Below, piece after piece: positions 15,574 to 23,796 of a DNA stretch of 33,543 bases (positions are counted from its first letter, which is position 1; each line of letters opens with the position of its first letter). Under the pieces are notes generated by a model. The model was not told where the DNA came from and ran no database searches. It saw nothing but the letters and a program-made list of their open reading frames with translations. The stretch covers positions 1-33,543 of the forward strand of contig UQNU01000020.1 of assembly GCA_900542555.1 (NCBI GenBank), written 5' to 3'. The stretch is from an uncultured Collinsella sp. (GTDB taxonomy: Bacteria; Actinomycetota; Coriobacteriia; Coriobacteriales; Coriobacteriaceae). The position numbers were made by a program, and so were the translations under genes.

Positions 15574-16278
15574 CTACGGGCGCGGCGGCACCAAAACATC
15601 GTAACGAACGGCCTTGCCCGCAAGTTGATAGCTCGGCTTTATGCCGGCGAGCAACGGGCCCTTCACCGGCCGTTTGATAACGACTTTGCGCGGATGCACC
15701 GCAAGCGCTGCCTGGACCAGCGCCTCCTCATCGGCGCACGGCTGCTCCAAGTGATGCAGCAGCTGGAACTTCTTTTTCACCGCCGCGCTCTTGGTGCGCT
15801 CGGGAAACATGGGGTCCAGGTACACCGCATCGGGAGCGGCAAGCTCGCCCCGCCCGATCAACTCAGCTGTATGGCGAAGGCCGGCAATGCTGTCCTCGCC
15901 CGCATGCAAGCGCATTCGAGCCACGGCAGCCGCAAGCGCCGGATCATCCGCCGCGCGATCCAAGGCATCCTTGAGGAGCGCCGCGATCACGCAATCCTGC
16001 TCATACAGATCGACGGTAAAGCCCGCGGCCGCCAACAGCAGCGAATCCTCGCCAAAGCCTGCCGTGGCATCAATCGCCCATGTTTGCTCGATGCCTTTTG
16101 CGCGCGCAGCCTTTACCAACAGCTCTTGCTGCAGACGGCCCTGCTTGAGCCGCGGAAGCATGCGGTCAAAATCGGCACGCAGCTCCATCGTGCCATCGGT
16201 GAGCGTAAGGCCCTCGGACGTCCGCACGAGCTCGAGCCCCGCGGCCCGAGCAACAGAAAAGGGATCGACGACGCCCAT
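15574..16278 (-). CDS. rsmJ: 16S rRNA (guanine-1516 N2)-methyltransferase RsmJ
   Basis: A 234-residue class I SAM methyltransferase. DATAGFGEDS at 70-79 is the SAM-binding motif I. YLDPMFPERTKSAAVKKK (153-170) is the RsmJ catalytic DPMFP signature, and KVVIKRPVKGPLL near the C-terminus matches the substrate side. In E. coli the enzyme methylates G1516 of 16S rRNA near the decoding region. The start has TAAGGAG upstream. The gene is single, convergent with the small Cys-rich gene and divergent from the binding-protein gene 251 nt away. Confidence 0.9.
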   Translation of the reverse strand: MGVVDPFSVARAAGLELVRTSEGLTLTDGTMELRADFDRMLPRLKQGRLQQELLVKAARAKGIEQTWAIDATAGFGEDSLLLAAAGFTVDLYEQDCVIAALLKDALDRAADDPALAAAVARMRLHAGEDSIAGLRHTAELIGRGELAAPDAVYLDPMFPERTKSAAVKKKFQLLHHLEQPCADEEALVQAALAVHPRKVVIKRPVKGPLLAGIKPSYQLAGKAVRYDVLVPPRP

Positions 16279-16529
16279 GGGTACTCCTTAGCAAGCAAAA
16301 CGAATACGTGAGCGCCGTTTATGCCAGCACCCAACCGTCCGCTATTGTCCCATATGCGACAAGACCCACCGCCCATTGCAGAATGAGGGCATCCATTTAG
16401 CGGTAAAGCACCAAATCCCGTCAGGATTGCCCTCCACCTCAACCCTGCGTTTACCCGCCGCTTCGCGGCTGTTCCATACTTGCCCGTCCGTATCATTAAA
16501 GGACTGAACATTCGTCGTGAGGAATGCAA
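16279..16529. other. Intergenic region between rsmJ and the binding-protein gene
   Basis: 251 bp between divergent genes. It must hold both promoters. I see no strong consensus promoter, repeat, tRNA or riboswitch in it. Confidence 0.4.
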
Positions 16530-17369
16530 ATGGACCATTCAGTCACACGCCGAAAGGCCTGCCGGTTGGCAATCTCGGCAGCCGGAGCCACACTGGCAGC
16601 TGTGGTACTGCCAGCCTGCTCGAACAGTCATTCCGGCATGTCCGGCAAGGCCAGGCTGAACGTAGGCGTCCGCTCGGATATCGTCGGGTTTAGCGAGCGT
16701 AATCCCAACAACGGCAAATACTACGGATTCGAAATCGACCTCGCCAACGAGCTGGCAAACCGTCTTGGCTATGGAGACTGTTCGTTTATATCCGTAACGC
16801 CCGAGACACGCGAAGAAATGCTCTCGTCGGGAAAAGTCGATTGCCTGATCGCGTGCTACTCGATAAGCAACGAACGCAAAAAGCTGTTTGACTTCTCTGC
16901 CGCCTATTACACCGACTCGGTAATTCTTGTTGTCGAAAATACATCGCTCATTCAATCCTTCTCCCAGCTTAAGGGCGGAACAATTGGCACGGTATCCGGA
17001 ACAAACGCCGCACCTCAACTTGCCGCGAAGTTTTTGGAGCTGGGGCTTTCGGACGGCATCCCCCAGCAGCAGGATGCCAAGAGCGGCAACATTGACTACG
17101 ACACATGGCATCTGAGCCAATATGCAAGCTACGCTGAGCTTTCCCGCGCATTGGAAGCCGGTGACGTCGACGCCATGGCGACCGATGGCGCAATTGCCAA
17201 AACCTATCTCGATGACGAGCGCACCGTCCTGCCCGATTTTGGCATCAACCCACAGCGCTACGCCGTCGCAACGCAGAAGGGCTCTGAGCTTTCACCCAAG
17301 GTTGCCGCCGAAGTACGCTCAATGCTCAAAGACAAAACAATCGATACGCTCATCGAGAAATGGAACTAA
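16530..17369 (+). CDS. Family 3 solute-binding lipoprotein with Tat-like signal, no ABC partner
   Basis: 279 residues. The signal is TRRKACRL with twin arginines at 7-8, then a hydrophobic core and lipobox LPAC (Cys30): a likely Tat-exported lipoprotein. The mature part is a periplasmic-type amino-acid-binding fold (SBP_bac_3): LNVGVRSDIVGFSE, YYGFEIDLANELANRLGYG, VDCLIACYSISNERKKLFDFSAAYYTD and GTVSGTNAAPQLA, in family order. ATG 16530 is used because GAGGA at 16519-16523 lies 6 nt upstream; ATG 16524 would leave no space. No permease or ATPase is adjacent. Instead it is followed 12 nt later by the Cache-MscS channel gene, so the two are probably one operon and may work together. Confidence 0.85.
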   Translation: MDHSVTRRKACRLAISAAGATLAAVVLPACSNSHSGMSGKARLNVGVRSDIVGFSERNPNNGKYYGFEIDLANELANRLGYGDCSFISVTPETREEMLSSGKVDCLIACYSISNERKKLFDFSAAYYTDSVILVVENTSLIQSFSQLKGGTIGTVSGTNAAPQLAAKFLELGLSDGIPQQQDAKSGNIDYDTWHLSQYASYAELSRALEAGDVDAMATDGAIAKTYLDDERTVLPDFGINPQRYAVATQKGSELSPKVAAEVRSMLKDKTIDTLIEKWN

Positions 17370-17381
17370 GGAAGTCCACCC

Positions 17382-20300
17382 ATGTCCAAGCGACTAAAAA
17401 AGAAGTCCGTGGCGCTTGCCATTGCCGTAGCCGTCTGCGCGTTAGCGATGGGACTCCTACTCGCCTCGATGCAAACGCGTCTATCGCAAGAGGAATACGC
17501 TTTAGAATTCGATCGCGTTGCCGCCGAACTCCCCGATCTCGTTAAAACGGCCCAGTCGGAAACAAAAGACAACACCCAAACATTTGATGACTTGTATCGC
17601 ACGCGTGCCGCAAGCATCGCATTTATGGCAGCCAACGATGCCGGTTATGAAGCGACCGATGCCAAAATGGCCGAGTTCAAGGACCTGCTCAAGGTCGATA
17701 ACGTTCTCATTGCCCGACGTGACGGTTCCATCATCGCCAAAGCGGTTGACACCAAAGCCGATTTTAGCCGCGCCCGCTTCAACCAGCTACGTCAATGCTT
17801 CGAGACCGGCAAGCCCTCCGATCCAGTTGAGGTCGATCTTCCCGATCAAGACTGGCTCATGCGATACTATGCCGCCAAAATCGATGACGACACCATGGTC
17901 ATCGTAGAGCAAAATCCCCAAGAGCTGCACGCCCTTGTCAAGGACACCGGCTCGGCCGAGAGCATGCTCAAGAACATCTCGCTCGGCAGTCACGGATATG
18001 TCCTCGCCGTATCGGCAAAAACGCACCTGATCACCTACCATCCCGATCAGAACATGATAGGTACCGATGCACTCGACAACGGCATCGACGTGGGCAATCT
18101 TGAGGACGGCAAGACATTCATCACTTCCGTCAAAAACACAAGCCTGTATTGTCGCGTCAAGTTGGTCGATGACACCTATTACATTCTCGCCATTCCCGAA
18201 AGCGATACTGCCTCCGCGCGCAACATCACCGTGGGCGTCATCCTCTTTGCCTTCATCGCAGTCGTCGCCGCCGTGGCACTCTATGACCTGTTTGTCCTAG
18301 CGGATGACGAACATGACGACCACGACCATCACGAATACGTCAAGATCGGTCGCGGCCTTCGGTTTAGCCCCTCCGTGGGCAGGCGCGCAACAGCCTTGTC
18401 CATTGCAGGACTCGTCTTACTTTTGGCAGTAACCTTCTATATGCAAACGCTCTTTGCCCTTTCGAGCCAAGCAACGGTCAATCGGGAGCGCTTAGAGCAG
18501 ATTGATCAAACGCTCAAAAATAATGCGCTGCGCGAGGATGAGCTTACGAGGCAATATAGCGAGCACTATGCCACTGCCTGCCACATTATCGCCTACATCG
18601 TTGAGCACAATCCAGAGCTCGCCACGCGAGCCGACCTGCACAGCATGGCAAACACGCTCAACATCGAGTCAATTTATCTCTACGACGGCGACGGCAATAT
18701 GACAAGCTCGAGCACATCGCAGCGATCCTACAGCCTTTCGACCAAGTACGGTGACTCCTCCTACGAGTTCCGCTCGCTTTTGGGCGGCAAGGATGAATAT
18801 ATACAGCCTCTCTCTATCAACAGAACCACCGGCGAGACATATCAGTACATTGGAGTCGCACTCTACGATCAGGATGGCATTGCAGACGGAATCGTGCAGA
18901 TTGCCGTGCGCCCCATGCGCTTAGAAGAAATGCTCAAGAGCACCAAGATCGACGCAGTGCTCGATGGCATCAAGGCGGGCGCCGGAGGCTTCGCCTTTGC
19001 AATCGAGAAAAAAGACGGTACCGTCGCATATCATCCCAACGACCTTCTTCTTGGGAAAAAAGCATCCGAAATAGGACTGACTGACGAGCAGCTTGCAGGT
19101 GGCTTTAGCGACTTCGTCTACATCGACAACCAGAAACTCTACGCCTCCTGCTTGGAGACTGGCGACTATTACGTTTACGTCGCGGCACCCGAAGACTCCT
19201 TTATGCACCAGCGCGTTCCGCTCACAATCGCAACCGGAATCATCGCCGCCATTTGCTTTGCCCTTATCTACCCGTTGCTGACGCTCGACACCATAAAAGT
19301 CGAAGAAAAGCGTTCGAAGCACGAAGGCGATTTCGCGACAAGACGGCACAACATCACCGTCACGACGTCCGACGGCCGTGTCAAACACAGCGAAAGCGCC
19401 ATTAGCCGATGGCTCAACATCTCCTTTAAATGGGAGGACAAAACCCCCGAGCAAAAACTCGGCACAGTCCTTAAATGGTTTACCGGCATCGCGGTGTTTA
19501 TCGTCTTTTTGGCCGTCTTGTTTAAAGACGCTCTGTTTGGTCCGCGTTCGGTATTTACCTATATCCTGGGCAACGACTGGCAGCACGGTCTCAACATATT
19601 CGCGCTCACCGCTTCGATCATGTACGCCTGTGTGGCTCTCACAGTGTGCGCAATCGCGCAGGCGCTTCTTCGCATGTTGTCCAATGTGCTTGGAGCGCGC
19701 GGCGAGACGATATGCCGACTTCTCTCGAGCCTGACAAAATACGGAACTCTCATCGCTATGCTCTATTGGTGCCTCGGCGTTTTGGGTGTCGATACCGCAA
19801 CGCTTTTAGCCTCGGCAGGTATCATCACGCTCGCCGTCTCCTTTGGAGCCAAAGACCTCATCACGGATATCTTATGCGGGCTCTTTATTATCTTTGAAGG
19901 CGAGTTCCGCGTTGGAGACGTCATCTCGGTTGGCGGCAATACCGGCACCGTTATGGAGATTGGTGTGCGAACCACAAAGATCAATGACGGCAACGGCAAT
20001 GTCCTGCTCCTACGCAACAGCTCGATTTCGAATGTCACCAACATGACAAAACTTAATTCTTACGCCAGCATAGATATCACCATCCCGGTGGGAGAATCTC
20101 TACCCTATGTCGAAAAGGTGCTTAAAGACGAGCTCAAAAGCGTGCATGACCGCGTTCCCGCCATTATCGATGGCCCCTTCTACAAGGGCGTGGTCGACCT
20201 TAGCAGCACCGCTATGACCATTCGCGTTGTCGCCACCTGCAAGGAGACCGATCGCGGCAGCGTCATGCGTTCTTTGCGCCGTGAGGTAAAGCTCATGCTT

Positions 20301-20465
20301 TCCCGCCGCGACATCGCCCCCTATCAACTCGTTTTCGATCATTGCGATGCCGACGAGGCCGCTCCAAGGGAAGCTACCGCCGAAGAACTCGCCGAAGCGG
20401 ACGAGTTTAGCGAAGAACAGAAACTCGCCTCGCAAGACCTGGGTAACGAACCTACCAATCAGTAA
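17382..20465 (+). CDS. Tandem-Cache MscS-type channel fusion
   Basis: 1027 residues. Transmembrane helix at about 9-29, then a first extracytoplasmic Cache-like domain (30-280) containing GYVLAVSAKTHLITYHPD (205-222), then a helix at 282-302. A cytoplasmic Asp/His-rich loop (DDEHDDHDHHEY, 308-319) follows. A helix at 338-360, then a second Cache-like domain (361-610) with GFAFAIEKKDGTVAYHPN (536-553), then a helix at 611-634. The MscS part has helices near 697-717, 736-760 and 785-803 and the pore helix region GIITLAVSFGAKDLITDILCG (813-833). The beta domain follows (EGEFRVGDVISVGG, then LLLRNSSISNVTN). Known: MscS gates on membrane tension, and Cache domains bind small ligands. I infer a channel gated or tuned by ligand. 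The start follows AAGGAAG 12 nt after the binding-protein stop. Confidence 0.88.
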   Translation: MSKRLKKKSVALAIAVAVCALAMGLLLASMQTRLSQEEYALEFDRVAAELPDLVKTAQSETKDNTQTFDDLYRTRAASIAFMAANDAGYEATDAKMAEFKDLLKVDNVLIARRDGSIIAKAVDTKADFSRARFNQLRQCFETGKPSDPVEVDLPDQDWLMRYYAAKIDDDTMVIVEQNPQELHALVKDTGSAESMLKNISLGSHGYVLAVSAKTHLITYHPDQNMIGTDALDNGIDVGNLEDGKTFITSVKNTSLYCRVKLVDDTYYILAIPESDTASARNITVGVILFAFIAVVAAVALYDLFVLADDEHDDHDHHEYVKIGRGLRFSPSVGRRATALSIAGLVLLLAVTFYMQTLFALSSQATVNRERLEQIDQTLKNNALREDELTRQYSEHYATACHIIAYIVEHNPELATRADLHSMANTLNIESIYLYDGDGNMTSSSTSQRSYSLSTKYGDSSYEFRSLLGGKDEYIQPLSINRTTGETYQYIGVALYDQDGIADGIVQIAVRPMRLEEMLKSTKIDAVLDGIKAGAGGFAFAIEKKDGTVAYHPNDLLLGKKASEIGLTDEQLAGGFSDFVYIDNQKLYASCLETGDYYVYVAAPEDSFMHQRVPLTIATGIIAAICFALIYPLLTLDTIKVEEKRSKHEGDFATRRHNITVTTSDGRVKHSESAISRWLNISFKWEDKTPEQKLGTVLKWFTGIAVFIVFLAVLFKDALFGPRSVFTYILGNDWQHGLNIFALTASIMYACVALTVCAIAQALLRMLSNVLGARGETICRLLSSLTKYGTLIAMLYWCLGVLGVDTATLLASAGIITLAVSFGAKDLITDILCGLFIIFEGEFRVGDVISVGGNTGTVMEIGVRTTKINDGNGNVLLLRNSSISNVTNMTKLNSYASIDITIPVGESLPYVEKVLKDELKSVHDRVPAIIDGPFYKGVVDLSSTAMTIRVVATCKETDRGSVMRSLRREVKLMLSRRDIAPYQLVFDHCDADEAAPREATAEELAEADEFSEEQKLASQDLGNEPTNQ

Positions 20466-20525
20466 TTCATGGCACCGGGCAACACCCGCACGGTGCCATT
20501 AAGGCTCCAGGGAAAGGAACTGAAC

Positions 20526-20924
20526 ATGAGCAACAACCGTAAAGTCCTAAAGGTCATGTCCATCATTTATCTATTGGGAGGTATTTTTAGCATCGCCGCG
20601 GGCGCGTTGGCACTCACCGCGGCTTCGGGCGACGCCAGCGGTGATCTCTCGGTTTACAGCGTTGTCGTCATCGTGATGGGCATCGTCGAAATCATCGCTG
20701 CCGTGCTGGGCATCCGCGCCTCAAATAACCCCAGCAAGATTGGTGTCGTTTGGGTCTGGGCTATCATTTGCCTGGTTTGCGCCGTTGTGAGCCTGCTGCT
20801 TTCCGAGCCCTTCTTGGGCGGAGTCGGCACCAGCGCCACCGATGTCACCGCCGTGGTCGTAAGTGCCGTGTACTTCGTTTTCGCCAACCGCGTTAAAAAG
20901 GAAAGCCAGGAGCGCCTGGGCTAG
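20526..20924 (+). CDS. Small four-helix membrane protein, copy 1
   Basis: 132 residues with four hydrophobic segments at about 9-32, 43-63, 73-92 and 104-120. It keeps VVVIVMGIVEIIAAVLGIRASNNPSKIGVVWVWAI in the middle and ends in NRVKKESQERLG. AAAGGA is about 8 nt before the ATG. It follows the Cache-MscS gene by 60 nt on the same strand and may be in the same transcript. A clear paralogue lies at 22243, sharing the GIRA-NNP and ANRVKKE motifs. Function unknown. Confidence 0.75.
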   Translation: MSNNRKVLKVMSIIYLLGGIFSIAAGALALTAASGDASGDLSVYSVVVIVMGIVEIIAAVLGIRASNNPSKIGVVWVWAIICLVCAVVSLLLSEPFLGGVGTSATDVTAVVVSAVYFVFANRVKKESQERLG

Positions 20925-20960
20925 GGTATCTGACCCGCCTGCACAGAGCACCGTATATGA

Positions 20961-21006
20961 AAGCCGCCCTCCGTTTCTCGAGCAAACAAGAAACGGAGGG
21001 CGGCTT
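20961..21006. terminator. Strong 18-bp hairpin between convergent genes
   Basis: A perfect 18-bp stem (20961-20978 with 20989-21006) and a 10-nt loop, between the small membrane protein gene and the convergent LysR gene. A short T run follows on the minus strand (TTTCAT). It probably ends transcription both ways, more weakly on the plus strand. Confidence 0.75.
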
Positions 21007-21110
21007 GCTGTGGATAGTCTTTGCATTCATTCGATTGCCACGGCACGGCATAATCGACAGCATAACGCCAGACAACCGAGCCGACAGCGGCAAGCGCGTC
21101 AACGGATGTG

Positions 21111-22049
21111 CTAGCGAGTAGCAGACCCGTTGGTACAGCCCACCATGCGAATCAAGTAGTTCTCTACGACGTGATAAGCTTGGGACTTTTCATCTTTAAG
21201 GGAAACTAAACACACCGGAACCGTCAGGGCCCCTTCGCCCACAATGGGAACAATCTCAAACCCACTAGCGACCTGACCGGGAACGGGAAGAATGGCATTT
21301 AAGAAATAGCCGCGCTCGGCCGTCAAAAACGCCCCAACTTGAGCGGGACTATCGATAACGCGCGTCTCATCTAGGACACCGAGGCTTTTGTACTGCCAAA
21401 AAATCGAGTTGTTAAAGCTATCGAACGCAGTCGATTGTCCTACCGGATAGGAGCTCAGATCAGCCACGGTCACAAAGGGCCTCTTGCCGAGCGGATGGTC
21501 GGCGGCAACGAGAATACCCGTGGGCAGGGTTCCCAGCTGTTCGCAGTCATCATTGGTATTGTCATATGTACCCACCGTAAGCAAGGCATCAAGGCCGCCC
21601 TGCTCAAGTTCCTGCTGGGCAACTCCGGGATGCACAGTGCAAAACTTCACCCGCACGCGCACACCACGCATGATAAGCGCAGATAGCCCCTTATATAGCT
21701 TATCCTCGTTATCGAATGCGGGAGCGCACAGGCCAATCGAGAGTTCCGGCATCGCTTGAGGACCAGAGGCCGATGAGACGGTCAGGTCGCATCCGGACGG
21801 GTCAAAGTTTTCAACCTCACGATATGCTTCGACGGCGGGGCGAGCCTTGGCATAAAAGCTGCGACCGGCCTGAGTCGGCCTGACACCGCTACTCCCACGC
21901 TCAAAAAACTGAACGTTAAAAAACTGCTCGAGCTCGCTAATTGACTTGGAAATGGCCTGAACAGTCACGTGGCGCTGGTGCGCCGCAGCAGTAAAACTCT
22001 TCGTCTCGAATACGGCGACAAAATAGCCGACCTGATTGATATTCACCAT
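21111..22049 (-). CDS. LysR-family transcription regulator, copy 1
   Basis: A 312-residue LysR-type regulator. The N-terminal winged helix (NINQVGYFVAVFETKSFTAAAHQRHVTVQAISKSISELE) has the usual FxxVxxxxSFTxAA and QxxxSKxIxxLE features. The effector domain from about 90 has the LysR substrate fold, but the ligand cannot be named. The start has TAGGGGCG upstream. A perfect inverted repeat at 22070-22086 with a T-N11-A core lies just upstream, as expected for a self-bound LysR box. It is divergent from the second small membrane-protein gene and convergent with the first. Confidence 0.88.
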   Translation of the reverse strand: MVNINQVGYFVAVFETKSFTAAAHQRHVTVQAISKSISELEQFFNVQFFERGSSGVRPTQAGRSFYAKARPAVEAYREVENFDPSGCDLTVSSASGPQAMPELSIGLCAPAFDNEDKLYKGLSALIMRGVRVRVKFCTVHPGVAQQELEQGGLDALLTVGTYDNTNDDCEQLGTLPTGILVAADHPLGKRPFVTVADLSSYPVGQSTAFDSFNNSIFWQYKSLGVLDETRVIDSPAQVGAFLTAERGYFLNAILPVPGQVASGFEIVPIVGEGALTVPVCLVSLKDEKSQAYHVVENYLIRMVGCTNGSATR

Positions 22050-22069
22050 TCGCCCCTAAAAAATGCACA

Positions 22070-22086
22070 GTTTAATCCAGTTAAAC
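22070..22086. promoter_or_regulatory. LysR-type box in the divergent promoter region
   Basis: GTTTAA (22070-22075), a 5-bp spacer, and TTAAAC (22081-22086) are a perfect inverted repeat containing a T-N11-A core (T22072 to A22084). It lies 21 bp before the LysR start and upstream of the small membrane-protein gene. Likely the regulator's own binding site. Confidence 0.6.
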
Positions 22087-22242
22087 AAAAAGCTAGCACA
22101 GTGCAAGTGCCACCCCCGTCGCGAGCGGAGCGTTCAACTATTAGATGAACGTGCACAGCACCTTGTTGAATTACAATATGCTTCGCGACATGCGTCATGC
22201 GTGCGCGTCAAATACGTCATGTCCACTTCGAAAGGACCAGCC

Positions 22243-22647
22243 ATGAGCAACACCTGTAAATTACTCAAAATCCTATCGTTCCTCTTCTTTGTCGTCGGCA
22301 TTCTAAGCGCAGGCATGGGTGCTACAGCGCTCTTTGCAGGCAGCGCGGCAGGCGATATCACGAGTGCTATGATCGTCTCTTGCGTCGTCGTCATCGTATT
22401 GGGCGTCGTCGAAATTGTGACCGCTGTCTTTGGCATCCGCGCGGCAAATAATCCCGCCAAGGCTGGCGTTGTCTGGATCTGGTCCATCGTCTGCCTAGCA
22501 TGTTCGGTCATCAGTCTGCTCCTCTCCCTGCCCCTCTTGGGTGGGACCGGCTCAAGCATCCCCGATTTTACCGGCCTGATTGTCAGCATTATCTACTTTA
22601 CACTCGCCAACCGCGTCAAGAAAGAGGGCATGGACCGTTTGAGCTAA
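22243..22647 (+). CDS. Small four-helix membrane protein, copy 2
   Basis: 134 residues with four hydrophobic segments, paralogous to the gene at 20526: VVVIVLGVVEIVTAVFGIRAANNP, VVWIWSIVCLACSVISLLLS, and ANRVKKEGMDRLS at the end. The ATG at 22243 follows AAAGGA by 6 nt; the longer frame from 22063 is not supported by an RBS. It is divergent from the LysR gene across the LysR box at 22070-22086, so LysR control is plausible. Function unknown. Confidence 0.75.
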   Translation: MSNTCKLLKILSFLFFVVGILSAGMGATALFAGSAAGDITSAMIVSCVVVIVLGVVEIVTAVFGIRAANNPAKAGVVWIWSIVCLACSVISLLLSLPLLGGTGSSIPDFTGLIVSIIYFTLANRVKKEGMDRLS

Positions 22648-22695
22648 GCCGCATCCGTGTCAATCGCTCAGCGACTCTGGTATATACGCCAATAA

Positions 22696-22731
22696 AAAGG
22701 GCCGATCGCACATCTCCGCGGTCGGCCCTTT
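22696..22731 (+). terminator. Hairpin terminator after the second small membrane-protein gene
   Basis: A 14-bp stem (22696-22709 with 22718-22731, one G-U pair), 8-nt loop and 3' CCCTTT, with A-rich DNA on the upstream side. It ends the plus-strand gene and lies between it and the convergent rlmA. Confidence 0.75.
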
Positions 22732-22743
22732 GCATTTGCCCAG

Positions 22744-22784
22744 ATAAAACCTGCCAAAATAAACCTGTCCCTTTTTGGTAGGTT
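22744..22784 (-). terminator. Terminator after rlmA
   Basis: On the minus strand a 12-bp stem (22784-22773 with 22759-22748, one G-U pair) begins one base past the rlmA stop and is followed by TTTTAT. The loop holds a CCTGTCCCTTT string similar to the loops of other hairpins in this window. Confidence 0.65.
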
Positions 22785-22785
22785 G

Positions 22786-23601
22786 TTAGCTGTGGCGGTA
22801 CTCGGCGATGATGAAGTCGATATCGGTCTGGAGCGTGTCCAAGTTTGCCAGGCGCTCTTTATCGGCAGGTCGTGTGCGGTAATAGTACGGCGTCATCTGG
22901 AACACCGCCTCGATATCGGCCTGGGTCTGAAGCGTAATATTCGCAGATACCCGCTGCGTTCCGACTAACTCGAGCTCAGTAGTCTTCGGCAGTTTCTCGT
23001 CATTGAGATATGGCGTGTCGTAGAGCACCTCCTTGAGCCCAAACAGATGACGGGCACCTGGCACCACGGTGCAGAGCGAGCCTTCGGGTGCCAGCACGCG
23101 AGCAAACTCGCGCTCGTTAAAGGGAGCAAAGAGCTCGGTCACCATATCGAAGGCGCCATCGGCCACGGGGATATCCTTCATGTTGGCCACAAAATAGGTC
23201 GCATCGCCGCGCTTGGCGGCTAGGCGCACCATCTCTTTGCCCAAGTCGAACCCGTAAGCGTCTACGCCCGGCACCGCGCCCATGGCGCTGGTGTAGTAAC
23301 CCTCGCCGCAGCAAATATCGAGCAGCGTCATGGGGCCGCTCGTAGACGCAGCACGCCCAGACACCTGTTTGCGCACTAGCTCGACCATCGCATCGCGCAA
23401 CGGCGCATAGTATCCACGGTTCAGAAAGTCACGACGGCTGCGTGCCTGCGACTTGGGATCGCCCATGGAGTCGCCGCTCTTGGACGAGCGCAGTAGATAT
23501 AGATAGCCCTCGCGCGCACGGTCAAACCGGTGCCTGCCCGCGCATGCAGCACCGTGTTCGTCATCCACCAGCGGCTCATGGCAAACGGGACACAACAACA
23601 T
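22786..23601 (-). CDS. rlmA: 23S rRNA (guanine-N1)-methyltransferase RlmA-type
   Basis: 271 residues. An N-terminal zinc finger has C4, C7, C20 and H24 (LLCPVCHEP, then ACAGRHRFD), followed by EGYLYLL as in RlmA. LLDICCGEGYY at 93-103 is the SAM-binding motif I, with FDLGKEM ahead of the acid loop and the NMKDIPVADGAFDMVTELFAPF region after it. In E. coli RlmA methylates G745 of 23S rRNA; Gram-positive RlmA(II) methylates G748 and affects tylosin sensitivity. Which base is used here cannot be read from sequence. TAAGGAG precedes the ATG. Single gene. Confidence 0.88.
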   Translation of the reverse strand: MLLCPVCHEPLVDDEHGAACAGRHRFDRAREGYLYLLRSSKSGDSMGDPKSQARSRRDFLNRGYYAPLRDAMVELVRKQVSGRAASTSGPMTLLDICCGEGYYTSAMGAVPGVDAYGFDLGKEMVRLAAKRGDATYFVANMKDIPVADGAFDMVTELFAPFNEREFARVLAPEGSLCTVVPGARHLFGLKEVLYDTPYLNDEKLPKTTELELVGTQRVSANITLQTQADIEAVFQMTPYYYRTRPADKERLANLDTLQTDIDFIIAEYRHS

Positions 23602-23796
23602 GGCAACTCCTTAGCGCGAACAACACAACGCCCACCATTGTCGCACGCCTTCCCCACCTAGTCATAGAAGAGATAAGGAGTGTCCCCAGCTGCCGGCAGA
23701 AAAGGAACGTCCCTAAGTGCCGACTGGTTGCATTAGGAGTATCATCGTCTGCGCAAATAATGAGTAGCGAATCGCATAATTAGAGATTGAGAGCGC

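Noticed and set aside
16279..16529. tRNA or riboswitch in the gap before the binding-protein gene
   Set aside because: No cloverleaf, conserved arm or known riboswitch core could be found by eye.
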